From assembly GCA_964348795.1 (NCBI GenBank), contig CAYGDY010000008.1, forward strand, positions 39,036 through 103,035: a DNA stretch of 64,000 bases. The letters are read 5' to 3'. Position numbers and translations under genes: made by a program. The notes beneath the pieces were generated by a model, which saw nothing but the letters and a program-made list of their open reading frames with translations, was not told the DNA's origin and searched no databases. Source of the stretch: JADLAT01 sp964348795 (lineage in GTDB: Bacteria; Pseudomonadota; Alphaproteobacteria; Micavibrionales; Micavibrionaceae). This document shows positions 1 through 8,593 of the stretch, piece by piece (position 1 is the stretch's first letter; each line of letters begins with the position of its first letter).

Positions 1-2
1 GA

Positions 3-20
3 GCCAAGGCCCTGTCATGA
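3..20 (+). CDS. 3' end of an upstream gene, probably lptA (partial)
   Basis: The frame beginning at base 3 reads Ala-Lys-Ala-Leu-Ser and stops with TGA at 18-20. That stop overlaps the ATG of the next gene as ATGA, a usual sign of translational coupling. In alphaproteobacteria the gene directly before lptB is normally lptA, the periplasmic LPS-bridge protein. Five residues cannot confirm this, so the name is inference from position only. Confidence 0.3.
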   Translation, partial: AKALS

Positions 21-796
21 ATTTTATCCGTCCCGTTAAACCGCTCGAAAAAAAGGCACGCCTCAAAGAGGTGCCTAAGGGTTTGAGTGTGCAACATCTC
101 TCCAAATCCTACAAAAAACGGCCTGTGTTGCGCGATGTATCGTTTTCGCTCGATCGCGGCGAAGCCGTAGCGCTTTTAGGACCAAACGGCGCAGGAAAAA
201 CCACCTGTTTTTATATCACAACCGGTTTGATCCAGCCCGATGGCGGACAGATTTTTCTGGATGGCCAGAATATCACAAGTCTGCCCATGTACCGCAGGGC
301 GCGTATGGGGCTCGGGTATTTGCCGCAGGAATCCTCTATTTTCAGAGGGCTGAATGTCGAAAATAATTTGCGTACTGTTCTGGAATCCCAGAACTTGACG
401 AAGGAAGAACAGGATCTTTTACTGGAAGATCTGCTCTCGGAATTCGGGATTATGCATCTCCGGCAGGCTCCGGCACCCGCCCTGTCGGGGGGAGAGCGCC
501 GGCGGGTGGAAATTGCCCGCGCGCTGGCCGCACGGCCCGATTTTATCCTGCTGGACGAACCGCTGGCGGGGATAGACCCCATCGCGGTCAGTGATATCCG
601 GAGCCTGATTTCCCACCTGAAAAACCGCAAGATCGGGGTCTTGATCACCGATCATAACGTACGGGATTGCCTAGGTGTTGTGGACCGCGCCTATATCCTG
701 CATGACGGCAAAGTCCTGATGCACGGCAAGCCCGAGGAAATCGTGAACCACAAGGATGTCCGGCGCGTTTATTTAGGCGAGGGTTTTACCTTGTAA
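17..796 (+). CDS. lptB: LptB, ATPase of the LPS transport complex
   Basis: This is the cytoplasmic ABC ATPase that powers extraction of lipopolysaccharide from the inner membrane by the LptB2FGC complex. The 259-residue protein has Walker A GPNGAGKTT near residue 55, the ABC signature LSGGERRR near 157, and Walker B FILLDEP just after it, followed by a D-loop and a switch histidine in ITDHNV. It lacks membrane segments, as expected. The family is usually about 240 residues; the extra length is a short basic N-terminal extension before the ATPase fold. Its ATG overlaps the stop of the preceding gene as ATGA. The lptB-rpoN-hpf order downstream is the standard arrangement in alpha- and gammaproteobacteria and supports lptB over other ABC ATPases. 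Confidence 0.95.
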   Translation: MNFIRPVKPLEKKARLKEVPKGLSVQHLSKSYKKRPVLRDVSFSLDRGEAVALLGPNGAGKTTCFYITTGLIQPDGGQIFLDGQNITSLPMYRRARMGLGYLPQESSIFRGLNVENNLRTVLESQNLTKEEQDLLLEDLLSEFGIMHLRQAPAPALSGGERRRVEIARALAARPDFILLDEPLAGIDPIAVSDIRSLISHLKNRKIGVLITDHNVRDCLGVVDRAYILHDGKVLMHGKPEEIVNHKDVRRVYLGEGFTL

Positions 797-845
797 TACG
801 TAGAAATTCGTGTCTTTGTCGCCTCTGTGGTTAAAAATGCTCTCT

Positions 846-920
846 GTCATTGCGAGCGCATGCGAACAATCCAGTCTTTTTCTGGATCGCCACGGCCTCT
901 TAACGAGGCCTCGCGATGAC
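846..920. repeat. REP-like intergenic palindrome, copy A
   Basis: This 75-bp palindromic unit lies in the lptB-rpoN gap. It begins GTCATTGCGAG and ends CTCGCGATGAC, which are inverted copies with one mismatch. An inner hairpin is formed by CCAG and CTGG around a T-rich loop. A second copy with the same ends and the same AATCCAG/CTGGATCGCCACG core lies at 15619-15706. No gene can be seen in this gap. Confidence 0.75.
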
Positions 921-992
921 GACGAGAAAAGCTTTGCGCCCTTCCAGCGCTTATCCCTTTTTTCCTTTTTCCCCTCATGATACAATCCCCTG

Positions 993-2444
993 ATGAGTAA
1001 CATGTCCCAGAGGCTGGATCTCCGGCAATCACAAAATCTCGTCATGACCCCGCAGTTGCAACAAGCCATCAAATTGTTGCAACTCAGCAATGTCGAATTG
1101 CTGGAAGTGGTCGAGGCAGAACTAGCCAATAATCCGCTTCTTGAAAAAGCCGAAGGGTCTGCCGAAAGCGAGGGGCCGGAAGACCCCGTAGAACGCCCGC
1201 CCGAACAGGATTCTGTCGCGGAAGCCTTTGAATCCTCTAACACCAACGATGATTTTGACCCGGGGTCTGCCATGGCGCACGCAGGGGCGGGGGGCAATAC
1301 AAAATTCGAGGATATGGAGGAGTCCTTTGAAAACCGGCTGGTGCTGGAAAAAAGCCTGCGGGAGCATTTGATCGAGCAACTCCATATGGCGCGGGATGAC
1401 GGCAGGGACCGCCTGATCGGCGCGATGCTGATTGACCGGCTGGACGAGGCCGGATATCTGCGGGACACGCCGGACATTCTGGCCGGACAACTCGGGTGCC
1501 CGCCGGAGCGGATTGAAAATCTCCTGAAAACGATGAAAGGGTTTGATCCTACGGGGGTTTTTGCGCGGGATTTGGCCGAGTGTCTGGCGTTGCAACTTGA
1601 AGAACAAGGCCTGCTCGACACGCCCATGCGTAAATTGCTGGCGCATTTGAATCTTCTGGGCAACCATGATTTAAAAAAACTGTGCGAGATCTGCGCGGTG
1701 AATGACACCTATCTGCAGGATATGATTGCCGAGATCAAATCTCTCAATCCGCGCCCTGCGTCTGCGTTCGAGCATTTTGTAGCGCAAACGGCTGTACCCG
1801 ATGTGCTGATGAAGCGTTTGCCTAAGAATGTGGGCGGTGGCTGGCGGGTGGAGCTCAACACTGATACCCTGCCCCGCGTTTTAATCAATCAGGCGTACTA
1901 CACCGAAGTGGCGCAGGTCACGACCAAAAAAAAGGATAAAGAGTATTTAAACACCCAGCTTAACCATGCTAACTGGCTGATTCGGGCGATGGATCAGCGC
2001 GCACAAACCATCCTGAAAGTCTCCGCCGAGATCGTAGAACAACAAGAGGCTTTTTTCAATTACGGGATCGAGTTTTTAAAACCGCTGAAACTCACCGATA
2101 TCGCAGAGGTCATTGGGATGCACGAAAGTACGGTGTCCCGCGTGACCACGAACAAATATATCGGAACGCCCCGCGGAATTTTCGAGCTCAAATATTTCTT
2201 TTCCACGGCGCTGGTCTCCGAATCCGGCGTGGAGCACAGTAGCGAATCCATCAAGGCGCGGATCAAGGCGCTGGTGGAGGCGGAGGACCCGAAAAAGGTG
2301 TTGTCCGATGACAGGCTGGTGGAGCTGTTAAAGCAAGAGGGAATCGATATCGCCCGCCGGACGGTGGCGAAATACCGCGAGGCGCTTCATATCCTTTCGA
2401 CGGTTCAAAGACGACGGCAGAAACAGAACCAACAAAATACCTGA
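993..2444 (+). CDS. rpoN: RpoN, RNA polymerase sigma-54 factor
   Basis: This is the alternative sigma factor that recognises -24/-12 promoters and needs enhancer-binding AAA+ activators. The 483-residue protein has the glutamine-rich region I at the N terminus (LRQSQNLVMTPQLQQAIKLL). An acidic, low-complexity region II spans about residues 50-110. The core-binding domain and helix-turn-helix follow, and the RpoN box ARRTVAKYRE is near residue 453. Length and all regions are normal. A second in-frame ATG lies three codons in at 1002. No clear Shine-Dalgarno sequence precedes either ATG; TACAAT at 981-986 resembles a -10 box, so a very short leader is possible. hpf follows downstream with its own promoter-like sequence. 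Confidence 0.95.
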   Translation: MSNMSQRLDLRQSQNLVMTPQLQQAIKLLQLSNVELLEVVEAELANNPLLEKAEGSAESEGPEDPVERPPEQDSVAEAFESSNTNDDFDPGSAMAHAGAGGNTKFEDMEESFENRLVLEKSLREHLIEQLHMARDDGRDRLIGAMLIDRLDEAGYLRDTPDILAGQLGCPPERIENLLKTMKGFDPTGVFARDLAECLALQLEEQGLLDTPMRKLLAHLNLLGNHDLKKLCEICAVNDTYLQDMIAEIKSLNPRPASAFEHFVAQTAVPDVLMKRLPKNVGGGWRVELNTDTLPRVLINQAYYTEVAQVTTKKKDKEYLNTQLNHANWLIRAMDQRAQTILKVSAEIVEQQEAFFNYGIEFLKPLKLTDIAEVIGMHESTVSRVTTNKYIGTPRGIFELKYFFSTALVSESGVEHSSESIKARIKALVEAEDPKKVLSDDRLVELLKQEGIDIARRTVAKYREALHILSTVQRRRQKQNQQNT

Positions 2445-2513
2445 AGCGGTATGCCGTCATTGGCTCTGGAGTGTTTCGTCGGCTGAAGCACCGGCCATGA
2501 CGAATTTTAATAT

Positions 2514-2543
2514 TTGAGACTTTGAATCAGTTTGTGATAGAAT
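2514..2543 (+). promoter_or_regulatory. Putative sigma-70 promoter for hpf
   Basis: TTGAGA at 2514-2519 and TAGAAT at 2538-2543 are separated by 18 bp. They sit about 40 bp before the hpf start codon, in a short AT-rich stretch after rpoN. This is a pattern match only; no sigma-54 -24/-12 element was recognised here. Confidence 0.45.
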
Positions 2544-2585
2544 TAGAAGGTACCAGCACACTTCTTTCATGTAAGGAATCAAAAA

Positions 2586-3188
2586 ATGGAACTGAATGTT
2601 CATGGAAAACAAATGGATGTCGGGGATGCCCTGCGCGGGCATGTTATGGGGAAAATCGAGGATTTGAACCAGAAATATTTCAACCATGCCACCTTTGCTA
2701 CGGTCACCTTCTCTCGTGAAGGGCACGGAAAGCCGCAGACCCGCGCGCATATTTCCATCCAGATCGGGAAGAATATCATGGTGGTGGCTGATGCGATAGA
2801 GGCCGATCCGTACGTGTCCTTTGAAAACGCGGCCGAGAAAATCGGCAAGCAAATGCGTCGGTATAAACGCCGCTTGCGGGATCATCATGACCGTCTGGAG
2901 CAAACGCCCGAGGCCGAAGTGCAACAGGCACGGGATTACGTGCTGGCGGCGGCTGTGGAACAGGATACAGCACAAACCGAAGATCTGGCCGATCATACCG
3001 TGCCCGTGGTGGTGGCGGAAATGACCACGCGGATTGACACGATGAGCGTGTCCGAAGCCGTGATGCGGCTGGATCTTTCAAACCAGCCCGCATTGCTGTT
3101 CCGCAACGCCACGCATAACGGGATCAATATGGTCTACCGCAGACCGGACGGCAATGTCGGTTGGGTAGACCCCGACGGGCAGGAATAA
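2586..3188 (+). CDS. hpf: HPF, long-form ribosome hibernation-promoting factor
   Basis: The protein binds the 30S subunit and promotes dimerisation of idle 70S ribosomes in stationary phase. The 200-residue product has the N-terminal S30AE domain (about residues 1-105, starting MELNVHGKQMDVGDALRGHV). A variable linker follows, then the C-terminal dimerisation domain of long HPF (about 140-200, with MSVSEAVMRLDLSNQPALLF and a YRRPDGNVGWVDP end). Long HPF is the form found in most bacteria outside the gammaproteobacteria. AAGGA lies 8 bp before the ATG. Its position directly after rpoN is conserved. ptsN, which usually follows in alphaproteobacteria, is absent here; an inverted-repeat element comes next instead. 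Confidence 0.93.
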   Translation: MELNVHGKQMDVGDALRGHVMGKIEDLNQKYFNHATFATVTFSREGHGKPQTRAHISIQIGKNIMVVADAIEADPYVSFENAAEKIGKQMRRYKRRLRDHHDRLEQTPEAEVQQARDYVLAAAVEQDTAQTEDLADHTVPVVVAEMTTRIDTMSVSEAVMRLDLSNQPALLFRNATHNGINMVYRRPDGNVGWVDPDGQE

Positions 3189-3315
3189 CGGCGGCTTTTA
3201 AAGCGTCTCAATTCCCTGTCAGGTTTCCACAGGGGAAACTGTTCTCTTGCGTGTCTGGCTTCTAGCCTCCTTCATGCGCCATGCGGGCCTGTGTGGTATC
3301 CTGCCATTTTCAAAT

Positions 3316-3510
3316 ATTGTCGTTTTCAATAAGAATGATACAAAGCCCGTCATCCCGTGGGCATTTTGCGAAGCAAAATTGGCACACACGGGATCCAGAA
3401 AAAGAGAGCCGTGAAACGGGCTCACCTTATGGACCCCCGCACTCTGAGCGTGCTTCGCACGCGGCGGGGGTGACGATGAATTGTGTATCATTCTTATTGA
3501 AAACGACAAT
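3316..3510. mobile_element. MITE-like element with perfect 26-bp terminal inverted repeats
   Basis: ATTGTCGTTTTCAATAAGAA begins the left arm at 3316-3341, and the right arm at 3485-3510 is its exact reverse complement over all 26 bp. Between them lie smaller palindromes with GTCATCCCG and GGGGGTGACGATGA ends, plus a TTTTGCGAAGCAAAA stem. The 195-bp element has no plausible gene of its own. It occupies the gap after hpf, where ptsN would normally be, and lies just before a small ORF that lacks a good start. No obvious target-site duplication was seen. Confidence 0.7.
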
Positions 3511-3552
3511 AATTATTGAAATTCAAAGCCCTCTGCGCCTGATCCCGCAGTA

Positions 3553-3915
3553 TTGTCCGCACTGGAGAGCTTTAAAACAGAGCTCAAAACCAGCCAAACG
3601 GCCTTTCATACGGAATTGAAAGACGATTATATCGAAACAAAAACCGCCATCACCAATACGAATGTGCAGAATTTCCTGACCCTTTCGGCGCTGTTTTTGG
3701 CCGTTGCAGTCCCTCTGAGCGGTCTGGCCCTGAAGCTCCATACCGATAAAACCAATAAGAAACTGGCAGATTCTATCAAGGCCATGAAAAAGGAACATGC
3801 CAAATCACTAGGCTCCAGCCCTATTGATTATGGAGCAAGAAGAGGGGAGCGGAGAGTTTTTCTAAGCCGTTTTTATGTCTCTTTGGTTCTTTGTTGCGCG
3901 GCTTTGGCGTTGTAA
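3553..3915 (+). CDS. Small predicted membrane/coiled-coil protein, possibly 5'-truncated
   Basis: I do not recognise this family. The 120-residue frame opens with a charged helical stretch (about residues 5-35). A hydrophobic segment that could span the membrane follows (LTLSALFLAVAVPLSGLAL, about 42-60), then a lysine-rich tail. The only start in the homologous-looking part is TTG at 3553, without a convincing ribosome-binding site. The open frame reaches back to about 3519, directly against the inverted-repeat element ending at 3510. The gene may therefore have lost its start to that insertion. The last 43 bp overlap the end of the convergent EAL gene, so the true end is also uncertain. It may be a pseudogene. 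Confidence 0.35.
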   Translation: MSALESFKTELKTSQTAFHTELKDDYIETKTAITNTNVQNFLTLSALFLAVAVPLSGLALKLHTDKTNKKLADSIKAMKKEHAKSLGSSPIDYGARRGERRVFLSRFYVSLVLCCAALAL

Positions 3916-4781
3916 TAGGCCAGGGCAAACGTCTCGTGGGATTCCGGTAGAGATCGTCCCTGCACATAGTGTATGTCGGGAAAATCCTGAGAGATCTTCA
4001 GCGCCTGTTCCGGTGTTTTGACCCCTTCGGCTATGATGTGGACTTCCGGCATAATGGTCGTGATAAAGGACATCGTCTGCCGGAGTTTCTCGGGACTATT
4101 CACGGCATGCCGGTCAATCTTGATGTACTCTGTCATCCCTTCAAATTCGGAAAGCCGCATGATATCGTCCATATTCAGGCCCACATCATCAATCGCAAAG
4201 GACACGCCCAGATTTTTGTAAAGGGCCAGTATTTGGCGGCTGAGCGTGAGATGCGGCGTACTTTCGTGAATTTCAATGATAATTTTTCTGTCTGTCCGTT
4301 TTTTCAACTGCAGGATTTCCAGACGGTCCATCGTGATCCGCACGAATTCAGGGTCACGCAAGGAACGGGCGGAAATATTGATGGAAACGGTATTATATTT
4401 TCCCTGTTTTTTTATATGTCTTTGGAATTGCTGGAGACCCGCCAGAAATAAAATACTGTCGATGCCAGCCGTAAAACCGTTGTTGTAAAAGGCCATGATC
4501 GCAGGATAGGGCGGCATGGGCTTGCCCTGAAATGTTTGCAACCGCAGGAGCATCTCAACAGGCTTGATCAGGGTTGTTTCAGAGGACAGGCTGTGCCACG
4601 CCTCGATCCCGAAGACATCGTCTTCCCGTAAAATCATCCCTGCCAGACACACCAGAGCCCGCAAGCCGTAGACAAAGCTCTCCTCTGCCTTTGAACCTTC
4701 GGCCTCTTTCACAAGAGGCTGGAACTGCGTGATAAGACGCTCTATCTGGCCTAATAATTCTTTATCCGGCTTGGCAGTCAT
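3873..4781 (-). CDS. EAL-domain protein, probable cyclic-di-GMP phosphodiesterase
   Basis: This protein is predicted to hydrolyse cyclic-di-GMP to pGpG in the cytoplasm. The 302-residue product is a stand-alone EAL domain (about residues 60-295) after a helical N terminus, with no membrane segment. The signature is EML rather than EAL (PVEMLLRLQ). The other metal and substrate positions appear kept: Asn in VSINIS, Glu in IEIHES, the Asp pair in AIDDVG, Lys in YIKID, Glu in IIAEGVK and Gln in VQGR. The DDFG motif is altered to DDVGLNMDD. Activity is therefore likely but not certain. It is the last gene of an apparent minus-strand operon rpe-heparinase-EAL; the gap from the heparinase-like gene is 31 bp. 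Confidence 0.85.
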   Translation of the reverse strand: MTAKPDKELLGQIERLITQFQPLVKEAEGSKAEESFVYGLRALVCLAGMILREDDVFGIEAWHSLSSETTLIKPVEMLLRLQTFQGKPMPPYPAIMAFYNNGFTAGIDSILFLAGLQQFQRHIKKQGKYNTVSINISARSLRDPEFVRITMDRLEILQLKKRTDRKIIIEIHESTPHLTLSRQILALYKNLGVSFAIDDVGLNMDDIMRLSEFEGMTEYIKIDRHAVNSPEKLRQTMSFITTIMPEVHIIAEGVKTPEQALKISQDFPDIHYVQGRSLPESHETFALAYYNAKAAQQRTKET

Positions 4782-4812
4782 AAGAGTCCCAGTCGCATGG
4801 TTTTATACGCTT

Positions 4813-6492
4813 TTATGCCCCTTCTTTTTGCAAGGCCCATTTGATCTGCAATTTTTTCTCGGCAATCTGATTATAAATGACCAGTTGTCTGGTCTTGCGG
4901 GGCTGTTGTCCGACACCCAGATACACGCTCTCTTCCAGTGCCATACCGGCCCCTGCGATATGAAACCGCCAGCCTGTCCCGTTTTGCATGCGAAGAAGCG
5001 CCTCCGTCCCGTCTTGCGTCAAGGACGCCGTAACATGGGGGTGCAAATGAAACCGGATGGCCACAGGCAAGGGCCGCGCCGGATCAATCGCACTCACAAG
5101 GGTGTCTTCCCCGCGCAGATCGTGGCCCTGATCCGAAAGATAGAGCCGCCGGCGATGCACAAACCCGTTGAGCGGGACATACCCATCGTGGCTGGCTTCG
5201 ATCAAAATCGCGTTGCGGGCTTCTTCCCGCAGACTGGAGCGTTTCTTGGTCTTGCGGGCAAAATGCCCGTCCTGCTTGATTTCGCACGCATTCTTATGAT
5301 CCAGTGTCACGGTATTATGGGCAGGCGTCACCCGCAGGATATCCTGCCAGTCCGGCAGGAGAGGATGACTGCCGCAGTTCACAAAGAGCCGCTCCCTGCC
5401 GTAGGTCATCTCGAAAGAAAGCGGCCCCGCATGGGCATGCCTGTCATAGGGCCGCGCAGGGGTCGCCCCGCAATCCATGAGAATCATGGTTCGCCCTTGT
5501 GAGAGGCGTTCAAACCCCGCACAAGGCAGACTTTGCAAGGTCTTGCTCCGGAATCCCGCCTGCCCGAGAACACAATCAATGAGATCAATCGGGCTTTCCC
5601 ACACCCCATTGAAGGCAGACAGTTTTTTATCATTGTACCGGAAAAATCGTAAAGCGGGTCCCATCCGGTCAATAGCGTGCTGGATTTTCTCCGGCAGGGG
5701 AATATCGCCCGCCCGCAGGGCTGTGCGCACGTCCAGTAAAATCTGGAGCGCCTTGAGGAGCTGGTACGGTGAGCGCGAGGCATGGGCGCCATCGCCCAGA
5801 ATTTGCCGGTCTATTTCGTCTGTGATCACCTTCAGGGACTGCGTCACCCAGTGAGCGTGCCCCTCCAGACACAAACCGGCGTAGAGCAAGCCCTTGCCAG
5901 CCTGCAGTGCCCCGATCCCCTGCACCGTATCAGGCCACTCATGGGACAGGGCCCGCGAAAGGTGACGGGCCTGCCGTGTCACGGAATCAAAGAAATCATC
6001 CTGAAACCGTTGCTCGTCATCGGAATCCGCAAAGACTTCCTCTCCAAAAAAATCATAGGACGACAACCACATGGCCATCCGCTCCCCCGTGATATCGGGT
6101 TGCCACGTCAGGGCCTGCCAGTTTTTGTAATGGGAAATCCAGTTATGTACCAGCGCCCGTGACAGTTCGCGGGAAGAAGGCCCCGTACGGTTTTTGGACG
6201 CATGGGCCCGCAGGTTCCGAAGCCATGTAAATCCGTGGATATGCTCCAGCCAGGCCTGCGAAACATGCGCAGGCTCCCAGCTTCCTCCCTTGATCACACA
6301 ATATTCCCCTTGCCAGAGAAAGGCCCCTTGCGAAAGGGATTCGCCCGCTTCCGGATCACCGGGCCACGGATCGACAGGCCGCATCACCAGTTGTTCCGGC
6401 ACATGCCCCCGCAGGCTCCAGTTATACAAGGCGGTGTTGCAGGCCATCCGGCTGGCTTTTGTTTTCAGGAGCGTGAGAAGTTGCAGGGGCAT
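4813..6492 (-). CDS. Heparinase II/III family protein
   Basis: The family comprises polysaccharide lyases with an N-terminal alpha/alpha toroid and a C-terminal beta-sheet heparinase II/III domain. Alphaproteobacterial members commonly sit beside rpe or purH, and their substrate is generally unknown. The 559-residue product has the toroid over about residues 1-310 and the heparinase II/III domain over about 320-540, including the CGSHPLLPDWQDILRVTPAH region. No signal peptide is evident. I chose the ATG at 6492 because AAGGA precedes it by about 6 bp. The frame is open to 6618 but would then overlap rpe. rpe ends 28 bp upstream, so the two are probably co-transcribed. Confidence 0.85.
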   Translation of the reverse strand: MPLQLLTLLKTKASRMACNTALYNWSLRGHVPEQLVMRPVDPWPGDPEAGESLSQGAFLWQGEYCVIKGGSWEPAHVSQAWLEHIHGFTWLRNLRAHASKNRTGPSSRELSRALVHNWISHYKNWQALTWQPDITGERMAMWLSSYDFFGEEVFADSDDEQRFQDDFFDSVTRQARHLSRALSHEWPDTVQGIGALQAGKGLLYAGLCLEGHAHWVTQSLKVITDEIDRQILGDGAHASRSPYQLLKALQILLDVRTALRAGDIPLPEKIQHAIDRMGPALRFFRYNDKKLSAFNGVWESPIDLIDCVLGQAGFRSKTLQSLPCAGFERLSQGRTMILMDCGATPARPYDRHAHAGPLSFEMTYGRERLFVNCGSHPLLPDWQDILRVTPAHNTVTLDHKNACEIKQDGHFARKTKKRSSLREEARNAILIEASHDGYVPLNGFVHRRRLYLSDQGHDLRGEDTLVSAIDPARPLPVAIRFHLHPHVTASLTQDGTEALLRMQNGTGWRFHIAGAGMALEESVYLGVGQQPRKTRQLVIYNQIAEKKLQIKWALQKEGA

Positions 6493-6520
6493 TGAAATCC
6501 TTTTTTTGCCATGAGGGGGT

Positions 6521-7192
6521 TCAAGACCTGAGCGCCTTGATGTTTCGGGCGTAATGTTCCGGCCCATCTTTGAAAACAGCCGTTCCGGCCACGAGCACAT
6601 CGGCCCCCGCCAAAACACAGGTTTTTGCAGTCTCCGGATTCACGCCACCATCCACTTCCAGATCAATGGCACGGCCTGTCTGCGTGATCATGGCACGGGC
6701 TTTTGCAATTTTGTCTATCAGGGGAATAAAGCTCTGGCCGCCGAAGCCCGGGTTGACCGTCATGATCAAGATCAGATCAACCAGATCCATCACATGCGTG
6801 ATAGCCTCTATCGGGGTTGCAGGGTTGAGAGACACTCCGGCCCTGACGCCCAGCGCCTTGATGGCCTGCAGGGAGCGGTGCAGATGCGGGCCCGCCTCGA
6901 CATGCACGGTGATGATATCCGCCCCCGCCTGCGCGAACTCCGGTATCAAAGGGTCCACAGGGGCAATCATCAAATGCACATCGAAGATTTTTGTTGTATG
7001 GGGCCGCAAGGATTTGATCACGGGCGGCCCGAAAGTGAGATTGGGCACAAAATGCCCGTCCATCACGTCGATATGGATATACTCCGCGCCTGCCTCTTCC
7101 AGCGCACGAAGCTCCGCGCCCAATTTCGAGAAATCAGCAGATAAAATAGACGGCGCAATACGAGTCAAAGCCTGAACCATAGGGGAAAGCAT
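6521..7192 (-). CDS. rpe: Ribulose-phosphate 3-epimerase
   Basis: The enzyme interconverts D-ribulose 5-phosphate and D-xylulose 5-phosphate in the pentose phosphate pathway. The 223-residue TIM-barrel protein shows the family landmarks in order: IAPSILSADFSKLG at the N terminus, HIDVMDGHFVPNLTFGP with metal and catalytic residues, DVHLMI, VNPGFGGQSFI, and EVDGGVNPETA with the second catalytic aspartate. The length is typical. Two ATG codons are possible, at 7192 and 7180; neither has a clear ribosome-binding site. It is the first gene of the rpe-heparinase-EAL run. Confidence 0.95.
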   Translation of the reverse strand: MLSPMVQALTRIAPSILSADFSKLGAELRALEEAGAEYIHIDVMDGHFVPNLTFGPPVIKSLRPHTTKIFDVHLMIAPVDPLIPEFAQAGADIITVHVEAGPHLHRSLQAIKALGVRAGVSLNPATPIEAITHVMDLVDLILIMTVNPGFGGQSFIPLIDKIAKARAMITQTGRAIDLEVDGGVNPETAKTCVLAGADVLVAGTAVFKDGPEHYARNIKALRS

Positions 7193-7354
7193 AACAAATG
7201 TGGATAAGAGTGTGAATTATTCGGGTGGGGTGCAGAGTAAAAAATTACCCTGCCCTTGGAAACGTAACAGGTTTTGGAGAATCTGGCTACTGGGATATTC
7301 AAATTTTTTGGTAAAGTTTTGGAAAAAGCACACGGCGCGGGTATCGTTCTTGTT

Positions 7355-8425
7355 TCAAACTATGAGGGCCTGCAAGACCTGCTTGACGATTTCCGCCGGA
7401 AAGGCGAAGGGTTGACCGGAATCAGAGGCCTCGCGGATTGATAGGCGCAAGGGAATTTCACCGAGAAACGGAACGCCCCGCTTTTCAGCCTCCTGACGCA
7501 CCCCGCCATGCCCGAAAAGATGTTCTTCGTGGCCGCATTGCGAACAAAGATGCGTGCTCATGTTTTCAATCAGACCCAGAATCGGCACATGCGTTTTTTC
7601 AAACATCTCAATGGCCTTACGGGCGTCTATGAGCGCGATATCCTGTGGTGTGGACACGATGATCGCCCCCGTCACCGGAATTTTTTGCGCCAGCGTCAGC
7701 TGGGTATCGCCTGTCCCGGGTGGCAGATCCACGATCAAAATATCCAGGGGCTGTTCGGGGGTGCCCCACTGTACGTCTCTAAAAAGCTGGTACAGCGCGG
7801 TTTGTATCATCGGACCCCGCCAGATCAGTGCGGCGGTTGTGTCCACCATAAAACCGATGGACATGAGTTTCAAGCCATGCGGTCCAGCGGGCACCTGTGC
7901 GGGAATGATGTGTTTATCCTTTGTAAAGGCTGGTTTATAGGCCTCCAGCCCGAACATTTTGGGCTGGGAGGGCCCGTAAATATCGGCATCCAAAACCCCC
8001 ACCCGCAAAGCGGTCTCTTTTGCTAGGGCCAGCGCCAGTGCACTGGAAACCGTAGACTTTCCCACGCCGCCCTTGCCCGAGGCCACGGCGATAATATGCC
8101 GGATCGGGAGGGTAAGTTTGGGCGCCTTTTGCAGGCCGTGCGGATCGGAAGAGGAAGACGGTGGTGCCGGTTTTTTTTCTGCTGTCAGGATCACGGTGGC
8201 GTTTTCAACACCCTGTATTCCCGCAATGCGCCGTTCGGCTTCCTGACGCAGGGATTCGAGTATCGGGCCCTGTTCCGGCAGGACCTCAAGCAAAACGATG
8301 ACCCGTCCATCCGTGCCAATCCGGATATTCTGGACCATCCCCGCAGAGACAATATCCGTATGCGTCACCGGATTGTCCAATGTGGCCAGAACATCCTGAA
8401 TCTGTTTTTTATCGGGCACGTTCAT
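7355..8425 (-). CDS. mrp: Mrp/ApbC family iron-sulfur cluster carrier ATPase
   Basis: The cytoplasmic P-loop protein carries Fe-S clusters to apo-proteins. The 356-residue product has an N-terminal MIP18-like (DUF59) domain over about residues 1-85. The ParA/MinD-type ATPase domain follows, with the deviant Walker A SGKGGVGKST near residue 108, and VDLPPGTGDTQLTL further on. A CxxC pair in HLCSQCGH near residue 310 bridges the cluster in this family. The ATG at 8425 is preferred because GAGG lies about 8 bp before it; an upstream TTG at 8449 has no such signal. It diverges from hflK across a roughly 170-bp shared promoter region. Confidence 0.93.
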   Translation of the reverse strand: MNVPDKKQIQDVLATLDNPVTHTDIVSAGMVQNIRIGTDGRVIVLLEVLPEQGPILESLRQEAERRIAGIQGVENATVILTAEKKPAPPSSSSDPHGLQKAPKLTLPIRHIIAVASGKGGVGKSTVSSALALALAKETALRVGVLDADIYGPSQPKMFGLEAYKPAFTKDKHIIPAQVPAGPHGLKLMSIGFMVDTTAALIWRGPMIQTALYQLFRDVQWGTPEQPLDILIVDLPPGTGDTQLTLAQKIPVTGAIIVSTPQDIALIDARKAIEMFEKTHVPILGLIENMSTHLCSQCGHEEHLFGHGGVRQEAEKRGVPFLGEIPLRLSIREASDSGQPFAFPAEIVKQVLQALIV

Positions 8426-8593
8426 CTTCAAACCTCGATGTTTCTGCAACAGGATATTCCCGCTTTAGCATTTGACCTGTAAAAACAATTCTTGGTATAA
8501 GTCATATGTATCGCTGTGATGCAAGATCAAATATGCGCCTTTTGCGATATGCTCTTCTGGAACGTTATTTCAATATTTATCAGGAACCCCATC

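Noticed and set aside
7200..7415. 71-residue plus-strand frame overlapping the end of mrp
   Set aside because: It has no family likeness, lies partly antisense to a well-conserved gene, and has no ribosome-binding site.
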